Part shown: piece after piece, positions 26,569 through 38,219 of the stretch
Layout: every line of letters begins with the position of its first letter
How positions within the stretch are numbered: position 1 is the first letter of the stretch
Assembly: GCF_037038585.1 (NCBI RefSeq)
Contig: NC_092541.1
Location: 4,461,445 to 4,525,444, forward strand
Direction: 5' to 3'
DNA length: 64,000 bases
Source: Patagioenas fasciata
Lineage: Eukaryota; Chordata; Aves; Columbiformes; Columbidae
Notes under the pieces: generated by a model
What the model was told of the DNA's origin: nothing
Database searches by the model: none
What the model saw: the letters and a program-made list of their open reading frames with translations, nothing else
Program-made: the position numbers and the translations under genes

Positions 26569-27492
26569 TCACTCCCCCAGCTCGCAGGGGTCCTTGTCCT
26601 GGTCCTGCCGGGCCAGGTCCATCTCCCGCAGCAGCTGCAGGTTCTCGGCTCTCAACCTGTCCACCTCCAGCTCCAGCTGCCGCACCCGCGTCGCCTCCGC
26701 CGGGTCCCCCCCGTGTTTTTTGCTCTCCATCCTCAGCCGGTTGTTCTCCTCCTCCATGCGGGACAGACACTTCTCCAGCTCCAGGTACTCCTTGACCAGC
26801 TCCTGCTTGCTCATGTTCTGCAGGCTCTCCACATGGTACCGCTCGTAGGTCTCCGAGAAGTCCCTCTGCAGAAACTCGCTGCCGTCGCCCCCCATCCCGT
26901 CGCTGCCCCCGTCCTCGTCGGCCGCCTCCTCCAGGAAATCCTCCTCGCTCGTGTCGTCCGACTTGGCGGCCGCTCGCCGCGGGTACAGCCCGGTTTTGAG
27001 GTCGGGCTCCTCCTGGTCGTGGTCCTCCATGAGGAACTGCGTGGTGTTGTACGGGGCCACCGGCTGCCCCTTGGCGAACATCTCAGCCCGCAGCCGGGAC
27101 GCGCGGTGGCTCTGCCGCTCGTCCAGCTCCTGCTTCTCCTCCCAGCTCAGCTTCGAGTAGGGCTTCCAGCGCCGCTTCTTCTTCGACGGCCGCCGTCGGT
27201 GCTTCTTCTTCACCGGCCACCGCTCGCTGCGACCAACCGCCGCCCGGTACCGCGGGCCCAGGCCGGGACCCGCCGCTCCGCCCGCCGCCGGCCGCCCCTC
27301 TGCGCCGCCCGCGCCCTCCGCTGCCGCCACCTCCTCCGCCCCGGGGGGCGGCAGCCGCTCGGCCTCCCCGGGCGTGTCGCCGCGCTCGGGCTCCGCTTCG
27401 GGCTGGGGCTCCGGCTGCGGCTCAGGCTCGCAGCGGGGCTCCGGTTCGCACTGGGGCTCCGGCCCCGGCTCAGCGGGGGCCTGGTCAGCCAT
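26569..27492 (-). CDS. HEXIM1: HEXIM1, 7SK-dependent inhibitor of P-TEFb
   Basis: HEXIM proteins bind 7SK RNA and then hold CDK9-cyclin T inactive in the nucleus. This single-exon frame encodes 307 residues from MADQAPAEPG; an in-frame ATG nine codons upstream (27519, MPEGTEQSA) is an alternative start. Seen: a Glu/Pro-repeat acidic N-terminus, an arginine-rich 7SK-binding/nuclear-localisation segment KKKHRRRPSKKKRRWK (95-110), the PYNT cyclin T/CDK9-contact motif (147-150) followed by TQFLM, an acidic patch (about 170-195), and a C-terminal coiled coil containing KEYLELEKCLSRMEEENNRL. The middle and C-terminal thirds match mammalian HEXIM1 closely; the N-terminus is shorter (human is 359 residues). 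Only one HEXIM gene is visible here, where human has HEXIM1 and HEXIM2, so this may be the single ancestral copy. Confidence 0.95.
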   Translation of the reverse strand: MADQAPAEPGPEPQCEPEPRCEPEPQPEPQPEAEPERGDTPGEAERLPPPGAEEVAAAEGAGGAEGRPAAGGAAGPGLGPRYRAAVGRSERWPVKKKHRRRPSKKKRRWKPYSKLSWEEKQELDERQSHRASRLRAEMFAKGQPVAPYNTTQFLMEDHDQEEPDLKTGLYPRRAAAKSDDTSEEDFLEEAADEDGGSDGMGGDGSEFLQRDFSETYERYHVESLQNMSKQELVKEYLELEKCLSRMEEENNRLRMESKKHGGDPAEATRVRQLELEVDRLRAENLQLLREMDLARQDQDKDPCELGE

Positions 27493-27494
27493 AG

Positions 27495-28400
27495 CGCTCT
27501 GCTCCGTTCCCTCGGGCACAGGCGCTACCGGTGCCTCATGGGGCCGCCCCCGTCCCTCCCCTGCCCCTCAGGCCGCCCGGGCCATGTCGCGGGGCCGAGG
27601 CCCCGGGGGTCACCGCTACCGGTCGCCGAGGGGTTAACGCCGCCGGGCCCGCCCCCCCGCGCGCATGGCACGCGCCGCCACCACCTCCCTCCGCCGCGCC
27701 CCTCCCCGCGCCACCACCCGCCGCCGCCGCCGCCTGCTCCGAACTGCCGCTCCCCGCCCGCTCCCGCGCCTTAAGTACCCGCGCGCGCCCCGCCCCGCCC
27801 CGCGCAGGCGCGCTGCCCGCCCCGCCCCGCGGCACGCGGGGCCCCGCCTCGGCCCGCCCCCGCCGCGCGCCCGCCGCCGCCGCTACGGCGCTGCGCACGC
27901 GGGCGGTGCCGCCCCGCCACCAATCGGCGGGCGCTGGGGGCGAGGACATCCGCTGGGTGCCGCCCCCTGGCCGTTGCAGGAGAAGGGCTGCGATTGGTCG
28001 CGGCGGGCGTCGCTCATGAGCGGCGCTACCAATCGAGGGGGCTCAGGCGGGGCCGGGCCGTACCACGCGCGGAGGGGCGGCCGCCGTGCGCAGGACCGCG
28101 CGTGCCCGGCGACCTTCAGGGCAGCGCCCCCGCCCCCCCCGCGGAGATTCCGTGGCGCGGCCCGAAAGGAGTCCCCGCAGCGCGGAGGGGTCTCCGGGTT
28201 GTGCTGCGTCTCCCCGCCCCGGTCCGGCCCGGCCCCGCACCGGGGAGATGTAACGGGCCGGGCGGTGGGGGCTTCGGGCGGGCGGGGGTGGCGGAGCTGG
28301 AGCAGCAGGGGGCGGGCGGAGGAATCCCGAGAGGGAGCGGGGTGCGGCGACTATAGCCGCGCGGAGGGAGATGTAAACAAACCTGCGAGGAAAGAAGTCC
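27495..28400 (-). promoter_or_regulatory. HEXIM1: HEXIM1 CpG island promoter with CCAAT boxes
   Basis: Extremely CpG-rich sequence directly upstream of the HEXIM1 start. Candidate elements are three CCAAT motifs: caccaatcggcg (about 27919), gcgattggtcgc (about 27989, inverted) and taccaatcgagg (about 28028). No TATA box is evident near the ATG, apart from cttaagtacc at about 27770. Confidence 0.65.
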
Positions 28401-29230
28401 CTTCTTAAAGCCACCGCGCCCCTTTTCCAGGGACCCGCGTTAACGGGCTCCCGGGTCCGCCCGCGCCCGCCTGGGCGGGGGGGCGGGATCAGGGGGAGAG
28501 GAGGGGACGACACGAGGCCTGATCCCGGTGCCACCACCCCCGGTGCCACTGTCACCCCCCCACCCAGCGGCGATGTCACCCCCGCAACGGCCCCGGGGGC
28601 GGGGCAGTGCTGTGGGGGAGCCACGACTTGGGGGGGACACAGGGGAGGGCGACCCTGTGAGACACACCACCTCTGGTCCCACGGACCGAGCGGGCCCGCC
28701 CACGGGGGATCCGCGGCCGAGGGGGCGGGGACAGCCCGGGGGTCCCTGCCCGACCCCCCCCGCCCGCGGGGAGACCCCTGGGGACCTCGGGGTGGCACCT
28801 GTCAGACCCCGGGGGTCCCCGACACCCACCCACCCCCACGGGGACGGAGTCACCGTGTGTGTGCCCGGTTGGAAGCGCGGCCGGGGGGATGGGGGGGCCG
28901 GGCGGTGGGTCCCCTGGTGACAGGTGGGTCCCCTAGTGATACCCCCGTTGAGTCACCCGAAGGGGGACGGGGTGCTGGCAGCGGCTGGTGGCACCCGAGG
29001 CTTCCTGCCTGATCCTGCCCGCACCAGCTGCCCCCAGCTGCCCCCCTGCAGTGGCACTGCCACCTGTGTCACCGGGACCCTGCGGATGGGGGCACTGGGG
29101 ACCTGGCAGGGCCAAACGGCTGCCACCGTGTCCCTCTGTGTCCCAGCGGGGTGGCCAGGCCGGAGCGCGGTGGCCGCGGTGACACCGCCGTCCCCTCCCC
29201 GCAGCAGGGCAGGCCGGGCTGGGCTGCAAA
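28401..29230. other. Intergenic sequence between HEXIM1 promoter and ACBD4 3' end
   Basis: G+C-rich, no recognised gene; open frames lack motifs. Confidence 0.45.
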
Positions 29231-29236
29231 GGCAAC

Positions 29237-29242
29237 TTTAAT
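29237..29242 (-). terminator. ACBD4: Candidate polyadenylation signal ATTAAA of ACBD4
   Basis: tttaat on plus reads ATTAAA on minus, about 350 bases beyond the ACBD4 stop codon. Confidence 0.5.
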
Positions 29243-29590
29243 GCAGGCAGGTTCAGATGTCCAAGCGCTTGATGCACCCGGTCTGTGGGGACAGGGGCGG
29301 TGACAGTGTCCCCGTGGTGTCCCCCTGTGCGCAGCAGCGAGGAGATCCCCCCGGATCCCATTTGGGGTGCGGGGACGATCCACCCCCCACGGGCAGCTGG
29401 CCCCTTCACCATCCCGGCGGTGCTGGTGAGACCCTGAGCGTGACGGTGACAATCGGTGCGCGGTGGCTGCCCCTCCGGCGGGGCCGGGTTCCCAGCTGGG
29501 TGAGGTGACACCCGTGTTGATCCCGTGGACGTTTCCCCAGCTCGTGACAAGCAGGATGGGGAAAGAGCGGTGGCAGCGGGGACACGGCGG

Positions 29591-32500
29591 TCACCTCTTC
29601 CTGCCCTGCCAGCGGCGCAGCAGCCACTGGGTGACGAAAGGCCAAGTGAGGAGGAAGAGGAGGGTGCGTGGGGAGACGGCCAAGGGCCACAGGGACGTTT
29701 CCTGGCGAGAGGACAGAGAGAGGTGGGTTGGAGAGGGGGGCAAAGATGCCACCAGTGCCACCAAACATCCCCTCAGCCCTTTGCAGGGAGGGAAGTGACA
29801 GCAGGCACTATCACAGCCCAACAGTCCTTGTCAGTGTCACATCTACCATCTCACGGAGAGCTTGTGTCAACATGGTTGTCCCCAGTGCCTGGACACGAGG
29901 GATGTGTCCCCAGGGATGTCACCTGCTCCCTGAGGGGCCCGACCTGTCCCCTGCACTGTGTCTGCAGGTCCCTGTGGGACAGCCGAACCCACAGCCGGGC
30001 AATGGGGGTGACAGGGCTGGCACCAGTGTCACCTCCGCCCCCAGCTCACCTGCACAGCACACAGCTGGCCTGGGTCGGTCCCAGCGGTGTCCCCCTGCAA
30101 AACAGGAGAGGTTTGGGGAACAGGCTGTGCTGGGGCACCCCCTCCCAGCCCCCTCAGCCCCGGAGAGGGAGGGAAGGGGCAGGAACAAGCCCACGTGGGG
30201 CTCCTGACGAGGATCTGGGTGGTGCAGCCGAGCTGGGACACAGGGGCCATGGGGATGGTGAGGGCAGCAGATCCCTGCCTGCACCCTGGCTCCCTGCCTG
30301 CACCCCAACTGCCTGCACCCCAACTGCCTGCAGATCAGAGCAGCATCCACCTCTGCCCTGCCAGGACATGTCCCCGAACCCCGCAGTCCCTCCACACCTG
30401 GGCCACCCCAGGCTGCTTCTTTGCAGGGCCGGGAGCCAAGCCCCATGGCCTGGCCTGCCCCGGCATGGGCACGTGGCAGCTCCCAGCCCTGCCAGCCCCA
30501 CGGCAGCTCCTGGCGTGGCACAGCGCGTACCTGCGTGGCACAGCATGTACCTGCGTGGCACAGCGCGTACCTGTGTGGCACAGCGCGTACCTGCGCAGCA
30601 GTGAGCGTCTCCAGCTCGCTCAGGCGCTCCAGCACTCGACGCATGTCGTCCTGCAGCGCCTGGACAGTGTTGGCCACATGGGCCTCCAGCTCTGGCGGCA
30701 GCTCCAGGGACAGCTCGGCGACATTCCCAGCATCCTGCTCCCCCACAGCGAGGCACGGATCTGTGGGGTGCAAAGATGGGCGACGCTGAGGTGGGGGGGC
30801 AGGCAGCGCATATGGCAGCGCTGCCCGTGCAGCTTGGGCTCCCCGAGGACCCCCGGCACTGGCACAGCCCCATGTGCTGTCACCAAACCTCTGTGCATTG
30901 TCACCAAACAGCCAGCGCTGGATCTCATCGGTGGCTGCCCACACGCTGCTGGCTCCAGGCAGAGCCAGGAGCTGCCAGCCCACCCCAGCACGTTAACCCC
31001 CACCAGCCACCACTGGGCCTGTTCCCAGGGACACAGGTCACCACGTCACCCCAGTGCAGTGGTGGTGGCAGTGGGTGACCTCTGGCTCACCGATGCAGGG
31101 GGTGCAGTGGTGCATGTGTGTCATCCGGCTTCCCCTGGCAAAGATGGGACACTGAAGGTCACACACCAGCCTGGCAAAGCCCCCAGCTGACCCGTGACAT
31201 GAACCGGGACTCACTGCCCATCCCCTGTGCTGGCACTCCTGGGGACAGCCCAGCCCTGGGACAGCCCAGCCCAGCTCCATCAGCCTCGTCACACCTGAAC
31301 TCCCAAGGTCAAGCAGCCAGGAGTGTCACCAAATGCCGGCAGCAGTGATGGGTGACATTAAGTGAGCAGTACCACAGGAGCAGGACGTCCCTGTGCCCAG
31401 TGTCACCCTCTGTCCCCAGCCCCATCCAAAGGCACTGGGCAGATGCTGGCAGCCGGACTGCGGCAGGAGCTGGGTACAGGCAGCGGAGACCCACATCCCC
31501 TGCTCGGCAATTAAAATGTTAGGTGATTTAGCGCCATTGTGAGAAACTGGCAACCCTGGACAGGTAATTTCACCGAACAGTTTGGGGACCAAGTGATGAA
31601 GGGGCACTCAGGACTTCTTGTGGCTACAGAACAACCCACCCTGGGTGCTGGAGCCAAACGCTGTTCCCTGTTGTGGGGCACAGCCCTCACCCCTCCGCTC
31701 AGCCCCCTACCACCTCCCGCTCTCCGGGAGGTGAGAGGAGCAGCAGGAGGTCAGGGGAGCCCAGCGCTGCACCCACCTCTCTGGGAGCCACGGGCTGCAT
31801 GGCCAGTGCTGCTCCTGCCCACGCGTCTTCTGCCTTCACCCCGCTCGCCCTGCCCAGCACCGCAGGGCACCAGGGGCTCAGGCCCGGCCATGACGCTGGT
31901 CAGGGACAGACCCAGCGGCTGCCCAGCCTGCGCAGGGGGAGAGAAGCACCCTGAGACCCCCGCTGCCCTCCCCGGGTGTCTCTGCTTCTGCCCCACAGTG
32001 GCATTTTTAGTGGGGGAGGGCACATGGGGCTGAGCAAAACCAAATCCCATCGGTAACACCATCAGTGTCTGGTTTGGGAGGCAAAAGAACTCCAGGATCT
32101 CAAGGGGACGTGAGGTGCCCAGGCTGGAGAGGGCAAAAAAGCTCTGGGGAGTGGTCGGGTGGCCCCTGCCTGCCCCCCGGGTCTGCTGGGACTCCCCAGT
32201 GCCAAACGGTGCCAGTGCCGGCCTGGCTGCACCGCGGCAGGGAGCAGAACCTGCCCGTGGGGGGCTACTGGCACCAGTCCTGGCACCCACCAGTGCGCCA
32301 CAGAGCCACACGACAGCAACGAAGGGCTGCGGGTGGTGCTGGGGTGCACCGGGGGCTCCCCATGCGATGGAGACCAGGTTCTGCAGGGACACAAAGCACA
32401 GAAGGTGCAACAGGGTGGCCCCATAGGTTTTGGGAATCTTGCTGGGTGCCCAGGATGGCAGTGCCGCAGTGTTGTGGCAGTGCTGCGGTGTTGTGGCAGT

Positions 32501-35500
32501 GCCGCAGTGATGCACAGAGCCAGAAGAACCAACAATACGGAGGGTTCTGCTTCCCAGCCCTCCGTTACCTGCTCCGGCTCCATGTGCTCCAGGGAATCGC
32601 AGTACACGTCCCCCTCGGAGTCGCTGGTCACCTGGTGACCCTGGTGCACCTCGGCGGCAAGAGCCAGCCCACCTCCTGCAAGGGAAGCAGACGGCTCAGC
32701 CGTGGGCAGCGCCGGCGTGGTGGGGAAGCATTGTGGCTGTGTCCACAGGGCAGCAGAAGCTCAGCACAGCCACAAGGCAACAGGCTGGCGAGCGGGCAGG
32801 AAGGCATTGGCATGCACAAGGTGAGGCAGAAGAAGGAAACTGAGGCGCAGAGGGGGAAGGAACCGGCTCCGTTACCATCACCCACGTTGTTGCCATCAAT
32901 CCAAGAACCAAATTCCCCCTTCTCCTGCCCGCAGTGTCAGGCACGCCCTGACATGGTGCCATTTTAGGGGGTTTCCTCTACCCACACATGGCTCCCACCT
33001 GGGGACGGGGCTACCACGGTGGCCAGCAAAACTCCAGCATGGCAGGTACCATTCACATAACAGAAAACAAGACCAAGGCGTCAGTTGCGGCGTAGGCCGG
33101 GAGAGTTGGGGCTTGGCACTGCGGCTCCCGGTGCCGCAGAAGGGGCTTGAGCAAGGTGGGACACCCCCCGGAACACAGACCTTCCAGGGCGATGTTTTCC
33201 CAGTCTCCAGGCAAACCCCCTCACCTTCCCGCTGCCGTTTGGCCGAATCAGGGCCCTTTGTGCAGGTAAGAGCAACGCAGAGACAAACCACCACACCGGG
33301 GGTTACCCCGGTGCCAAGAGCTGGACCCACGGAAAGCTCTGGCTTGCTGTTGCTCCACTGACACCCCAGACACCAGTGGGCTCAGATCCACCATGCCTGA
33401 AGCCCACAGCTCTGTGTACAGCACAGGGCCCTGTCCTGGTGCCAGTGCCTCCTCCGTGGGGTCTCTACCAGGTGCCGGCCACACCAGGGAGACCAACCTG
33501 GCGCATGCTGCCCGTCCTGCTCCACGGACACGGCATCTTCGGGGTGCTCTGGAGCTGTGCTGCTCACTGGCTCGTCCTGCCCGGGCTCGGCCGTCAGCTC
33601 CTGGCTGCCTGCACGGAGGAAGGGGCAGAGAATTAAAGCGTTGTGGGGGATCCTCGCAGTGCCACTCTCTGCGGGCTGGGCACTGCGCTGCTCCCTGCCA
33701 GCGCGGCTTGGGGACAGGGACGCGGGACCACCCTCCTGCCACCAGCCCCTGACCATGAGAGGGAGAAGGATCATTGCTGTTTCCCAACGGGCAGGAATTA
33801 ACATGAACTCAACCACTCTGCAGGATCTACCCCATGCAGAGTGTCACACTCACCCAGGGGGTGTCCCCAAGCCCCCGTGGCAGTAGACAAAGGGATGAGC
33901 ATTGGCCCAATGCTTGGTAAATGTGAACAGATGACAGCCACCGTCCCCTGGCAGGGCACAGGGCGCACCCGCGCTAACAACCAACCAAACACAAGAACCC
34001 GGGGAGAGCTGCGAGGGCTCTCAGCAGGCAGCAGCACCCCAAGGGGGCCCAGGGTCTCCCTGGGGATCCAGCCCCCCCCACTGCCCCACGGAGCCCACGG
34101 GGTTAAACACAGACACATTCCCCTGGGACTTTGCTCCCTGCTCCTGGCCAGGCAGGTATGTGGCAACACGGTCCTGCCTGCGCCCTGCCTGCACATCTCC
34201 ACCCTGGGACCCCCCCAGAACATGGCCTACGTGACTGAACCCCCTGGGGTGGGGGGGACAAGGGCAGCCTCCACCCCACAGCGGAGTTTGCACCAGGGTT
34301 GCTCTGCTCAGGGATTGTCACCGTCCCCAAATCTCTCTGTAGAGCGTGTGCTGTGATCCCTGGGCCTGCCCCACCGGGTGGGTGGCACAGGCAGGGTCCT
34401 GTCACCTCACATGTCACCACCTGGCTCCAACACTGGCTCCCCCTGTGCCCACCAGGCTGGCAGAGCAGTATTGAGCCAGAGTTAAGGACTTAATTGTCAG
34501 TTCCTTCTTAATTCGGAGCCTGGGCCTGGGTGCACAAGATGCTGGTGAAATCTCTGCTGACTGGAGACCCACTGGAATGCCAAACCGGTCACAATTTGGG
34601 TTCCAAGTGGCACTTCACAACGTGTTGACTTTGTAAATAAATGAAACCAAACCAGCTCAGGCTCCCTGCACACAGCACCTCTGTCCTCCAAAAGCTCCAT
34701 GGCCGCTGAGGGCCCCGTGCCTGCTGCGCTTGGCCACAGCATCTAAAATCCCCCATTTCCTCTGAATTATCAGTGACCAAAGCTGCCATCACACAAAACC
34801 TGAGGGCAGGTTTGAGAACCTTTAACACAAATGACTCAACAACTGCAGAAGTTTGGTGGTTTAAACCACCGTTTCAGGCACCTCAGGCTTATTCGCTCTG
34901 CAGACGCTACCAGGTTTAGATTTAAGTGACAGTGTCATTTACAAGTGACAGTAGTGCAGGGTGGCACTCCCAAGCTGGTAATGACCAGGAGTTTAGAGCC
35001 AACTTTTACATTCCAAAGAAAAATTCAATCTATTTGCCTTTTAAAGGGATTCAGCATCAAAACAGAAAACAAAAGCACCTGGGGACCACATGAAGGTGCA
35101 GCCACCCTGAGGCCAAGCCACACAGGCCACATGTTTTCAGCATCCTGGTTGGAAGCAGGGGGTGACAGTAGCTGTCAGACACAGGACAGATGCCTGGGGA
35201 CAGGCAGGGAGCGAGTGTACTTGTCAGTGCTCTTCCGACATTAGCAAAGCACTCACAGTTTACAAATACACCCAGAAAGCTCGTCTGCTGCTGAGCTAAT
35301 ATATCAGAAAGGTGGCACAGCCACATGTGCAGCCAGCAGGTTTGCTCTGCTGTAGCCAACACCTTTCTGAACAAACACGTCAAGTCCCTCGGACACTTGT
35401 CACAAGTCAGAAGCACCAAGGACAGCCTTGCTCTGGGGGTGAGACAGGTCCCCAGCCACCCCTCAGCACAAGGCAGCAGCCACAGGCACAGAATAAGCGG

Positions 35501-36712
35501 GGAAGGACTCAGGGCTGTCACGTTAATCCTGTTTTCAAGCTGTTTCTCCACATTCACTCTGCTGCAAAAACTGACTGGGCTATCCAGATGTTTACATCAG
35601 ATGACCCGCAGTCCGTGCCCAGAGATGGGCCAGCGCCAGGAGAAAGCGCAGCCTCCCCGCCATGGCACCTGCTCTACCGCATAGTCTGGAAGCCGTTTGG
35701 AAGCCAAATCTCAAGTTCTTGCCCCAAAGTTTTGCAGGAACACCTAGAAACCTGTGTCACTTGAAGAGACACTTGTCCGCTGGTGCCCAAACAGGCACCA
35801 CAGCGGTGGCTGTGCCATGGCGGGGAAGGCAGATGGGACATAGTGTGTCTGTCTGTGCTGGTTCCCTCTAAGGGAGCAGCAGGATGCGCCCTGGGGAAGC
35901 ACAGAGCCCAGAGGAGACGGCTGTACCAATGGAGAAGAGAACAGGGTACAGTGATGTCCCAGGAGAGAAGAGCGTGGCGGGCAGGTGAGGGATGCGCTGG
36001 GCACAAGCGGGGCACAGAGGCTCCCACTCACCCCCTTTCCTCTTGAAGAACGCCTCGGGGGGCCGGGGCATGTCGTGGATCACCTCGTAGAGCGGCTCGA
36101 AGTACTTGAACATCTCCTCCGTTGTCTCATCCATGGGCACCGTGTCAATGATCTGGGGGAGGGCACATGCAGCTGAAAACGGGGGTCACCGAGTGCCCCG
36201 CCTGCTCTTCCCCTCCCCAGTACCTTCTGGGCCACCTTCTTCATCTCGGCCACATATGCGGCCATCGCCTCCTCCTTGGACATCCTGCCCAGGCTGTGCC
36301 AGGCGTCCCTGCGGTGACAGCGGCCGTGGGGCAGGGGTGACCCGGGGGGTGACCCGTGGATGACCCCGGGGGTGACCCGGGGGTGACCCGGGCCCCAGCT
36401 GGGACAACCCACCACCCCCCGCAGGCCTTACCACTTGTACCGGCCGATGGGGTCCCAGAAGCCGGGCCTGGGGCCCTGGCAGCGCCCCGCTGTCGCCTGC
36501 TTGTAGTAGCTGTAGAAACGCAGCATCTCCTCATAGGACGGTCGGTACGAACCTGCACCAGACGCGGCCTCAGCGAAGCGGGGAGCGGGGCCGGGGCCGC
36601 CGCCGCCACAGCCACAGCTCCCCGGCCCCGTTCCCTACTCACCGCTCCGGGGCAGCCCCTGGATCACCTGGACGGCGGCGCGGAACTGCGCCCCGGACTC
36701 CGGCTCGTCCAT
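29591..36712 (-). CDS. ACBD4: Acyl-CoA-binding domain protein 4, tail-anchored
   Basis: Nine coding exons keep one frame: 36643-36712, 36432-36552, 36224-36308, 36032-36152, 33498-33608, 32569-32675, 30591-30734, 30050-30094, 29591-29701; 304 residues. The acyl-CoA-binding domain (about 5-100) contains [35 protein letters not shown] and [16 protein letters not shown]-like VAP-binding motif follows, [14 protein letters not shown] (191-204), then a coiled coil ending [18 protein letters not shown], and a C-terminal membrane segment (about 276-297) with basic tail [12 protein letters not shown]4/ACBD5 of this layout sit in the peroxisomal membrane and tether it to ER VAPB while binding long-chain acyl-CoA. 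The 45-base exon 30050-30094 is the least certain. Exon 5 (33498-33608) is weakly conserved linker. The donor of exon 7 lies in a tandem repeat. Confidence 0.9.
30511..30592 (-). repeat. ACBD4: 20-bp tandem repeat carrying four splice donors in ACBD4
   Basis: On the plus strand gtacctgcgtggcacagcgc repeats with exact 20-base spacing (gtac at 30527, 30547, 30567, 30587). Read on the gene strand, each copy presents CAG/GTACGC or CAG/GTACAT. The first of these is the donor of ACBD4 exon 7. Confidence 0.9.
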
Positions 36713-36870
36713 GGCGCCGGTCCCGACACCGACACCGACACCGAGACCGGCCCCGCTGCGCGTCCTCTCCGTGAGGGGAGAGCGCGGGGACCAATCAGCG
36801 TCCGCTTTCCATCGGCCCCTCCGCCCCGCGCCCAATCAGCGCGTCGCTTCCGAAACGGGCCGCGCTGCCC
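36713..36870 (-). promoter_or_regulatory. ACBD4: ACBD4 promoter with two CCAAT boxes
   Basis: Upstream of the ATG at 36712 lie ggaccaatcagcg (about 36789) and gcccaatcagcg (about 36831), in a CpG-rich segment. The 5' UTR likely includes the gacaccgacaccgacacc repeat at about 36724-36745. Confidence 0.6.
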
Positions 36871-37029
36871 CTTTCCCGCCCCTTCGCTCCCCCCGCAGCC
36901 AGTGGCGCGCGCCCCCTGCTGGCTGGATGGAGCGTTCGCACTGCGGCGCCCCCCTGTGGATCGATGGAGGGACTGCAGCGCGGCGGGGACGGCACGGGGC
37001 GGAGCGACGGGACTGCGACCTGTGCCCCG

Positions 37030-38210
37030 AGACCAGAGAATGCACCAGGATAGTGACCTGTGCACCGGGACAGTGACACTGTGCACAGGGAAAATGCACC
37101 GGGAGGGTGCCCTGTGCACCGGGATAGTGACCTGTGCACTGGGAGAATGCACCAGGACAGTGACCTGTGCGCCGGGACAGCAACCTGTGCAACAGGAGAA
37201 CGACCTGTGCACTGGGAGAATGCACTGGGATAGTGACCTGTGCAACGGGAGAGTGGCCTGTGCAACGGGAGAGTGGCCTGTGCAATGGGACAGTGCATCT
37301 GTGCACCGGGATAGTGACCTGTGCAATGAGAGAGAGAGCCCATGCAATGGGACAATGACCTGTACACCAGAACAGTGCACTGAAACAGTGCTCCAGTGCA
37401 CCAGCGCAGTGCACTGGGGCATTGCAATGTGACAGTGTACCATAGCACTGGGACAGCACTGGGACAGTGCACAGAGACACCGGTGCACCAGGACAGTGCA
37501 ACAGTACACCGACACAGTGGACTAGGACAGCACACAGGGACAGTGCAATGGGACCGTGCAGTGTGTGTGACATTGCACCGGGGTGCAGGGCAGCACACAG
37601 GGACAGTGCAATGGGACCGTGCAGTGTGTGTGACATTGCACCGGGGTGCAGGACAGCACACAGGGACAGTGCAGTGGGACCGTGCAGTGTGTGTGACATT
37701 GCACCGGGGTGCAGGGCAGCACACAGGGACAGTGCAATGGGACCGTGCAGTGTGTGTGACATTGCACCGGGGTGCAGGGCAGCACACAGGGACAGTGCAG
37801 TGGGACCGTGCAGTGTGTGTGACCTTGCACCGGGGTGCAGGGCAGCACACAGGGACAGTGCACAAGCACAGCGCAGCGATGCCGTGGGGTGACACAATGA
37901 GGCAGCGGGGCTGTGCTCTGGGTCAGCGGGGCAAGGCAACACTCTGGGGCACTGGACAATCATCTAGATGTCCCCATGGGGACATGTGTGGGGACACCAT
38001 GCATTGTCACATCAGGACAACGGATGAAGACAATGCACCAGGTGTGGGGACAATGCATTGGGGCCATATACCGAAGGCCCCAGAGGAATGCACTGGGCGA
38101 CAGGGACAATGCACAGGGGCACTGGGACACTGCACTGAGGAACTGGGATGTTGCACTGGGACAATGTCACCGGAGCACTGGGCAGGGCCACTGTCCCATT
38201 GCATGGGGCA
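37030..38210. repeat. Composite minisatellite upstream of ACBD4
   Basis: A left part (37030-37540) of degenerate 20-28-base units (gtgcaccgggatagtgacct) and a right part with five near-perfect 63-base units (37541-37860, spacing 37541, 37604, 37667...), followed by diverged relatives to 38210. Since 63 is a multiple of three and the unit has stop-free frames on both strands, several long open frames cross it, but they contain only repeats. Confidence 0.9.
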
Positions 38211-38219
38211 GGGGACAGC

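Noticed and set aside
26515-27774. 419-codon plus-strand frame over HEXIM1
   Set aside because: Exact antisense shadow of the HEXIM1 coding sequence, Leu/Arg-rich because of G+C-rich codons.
30087-31190. 367-codon plus-strand frame over ACBD4 exons 7-8
   Set aside because: Antisense to ACBD4 exons and the donor repeat; no motif.
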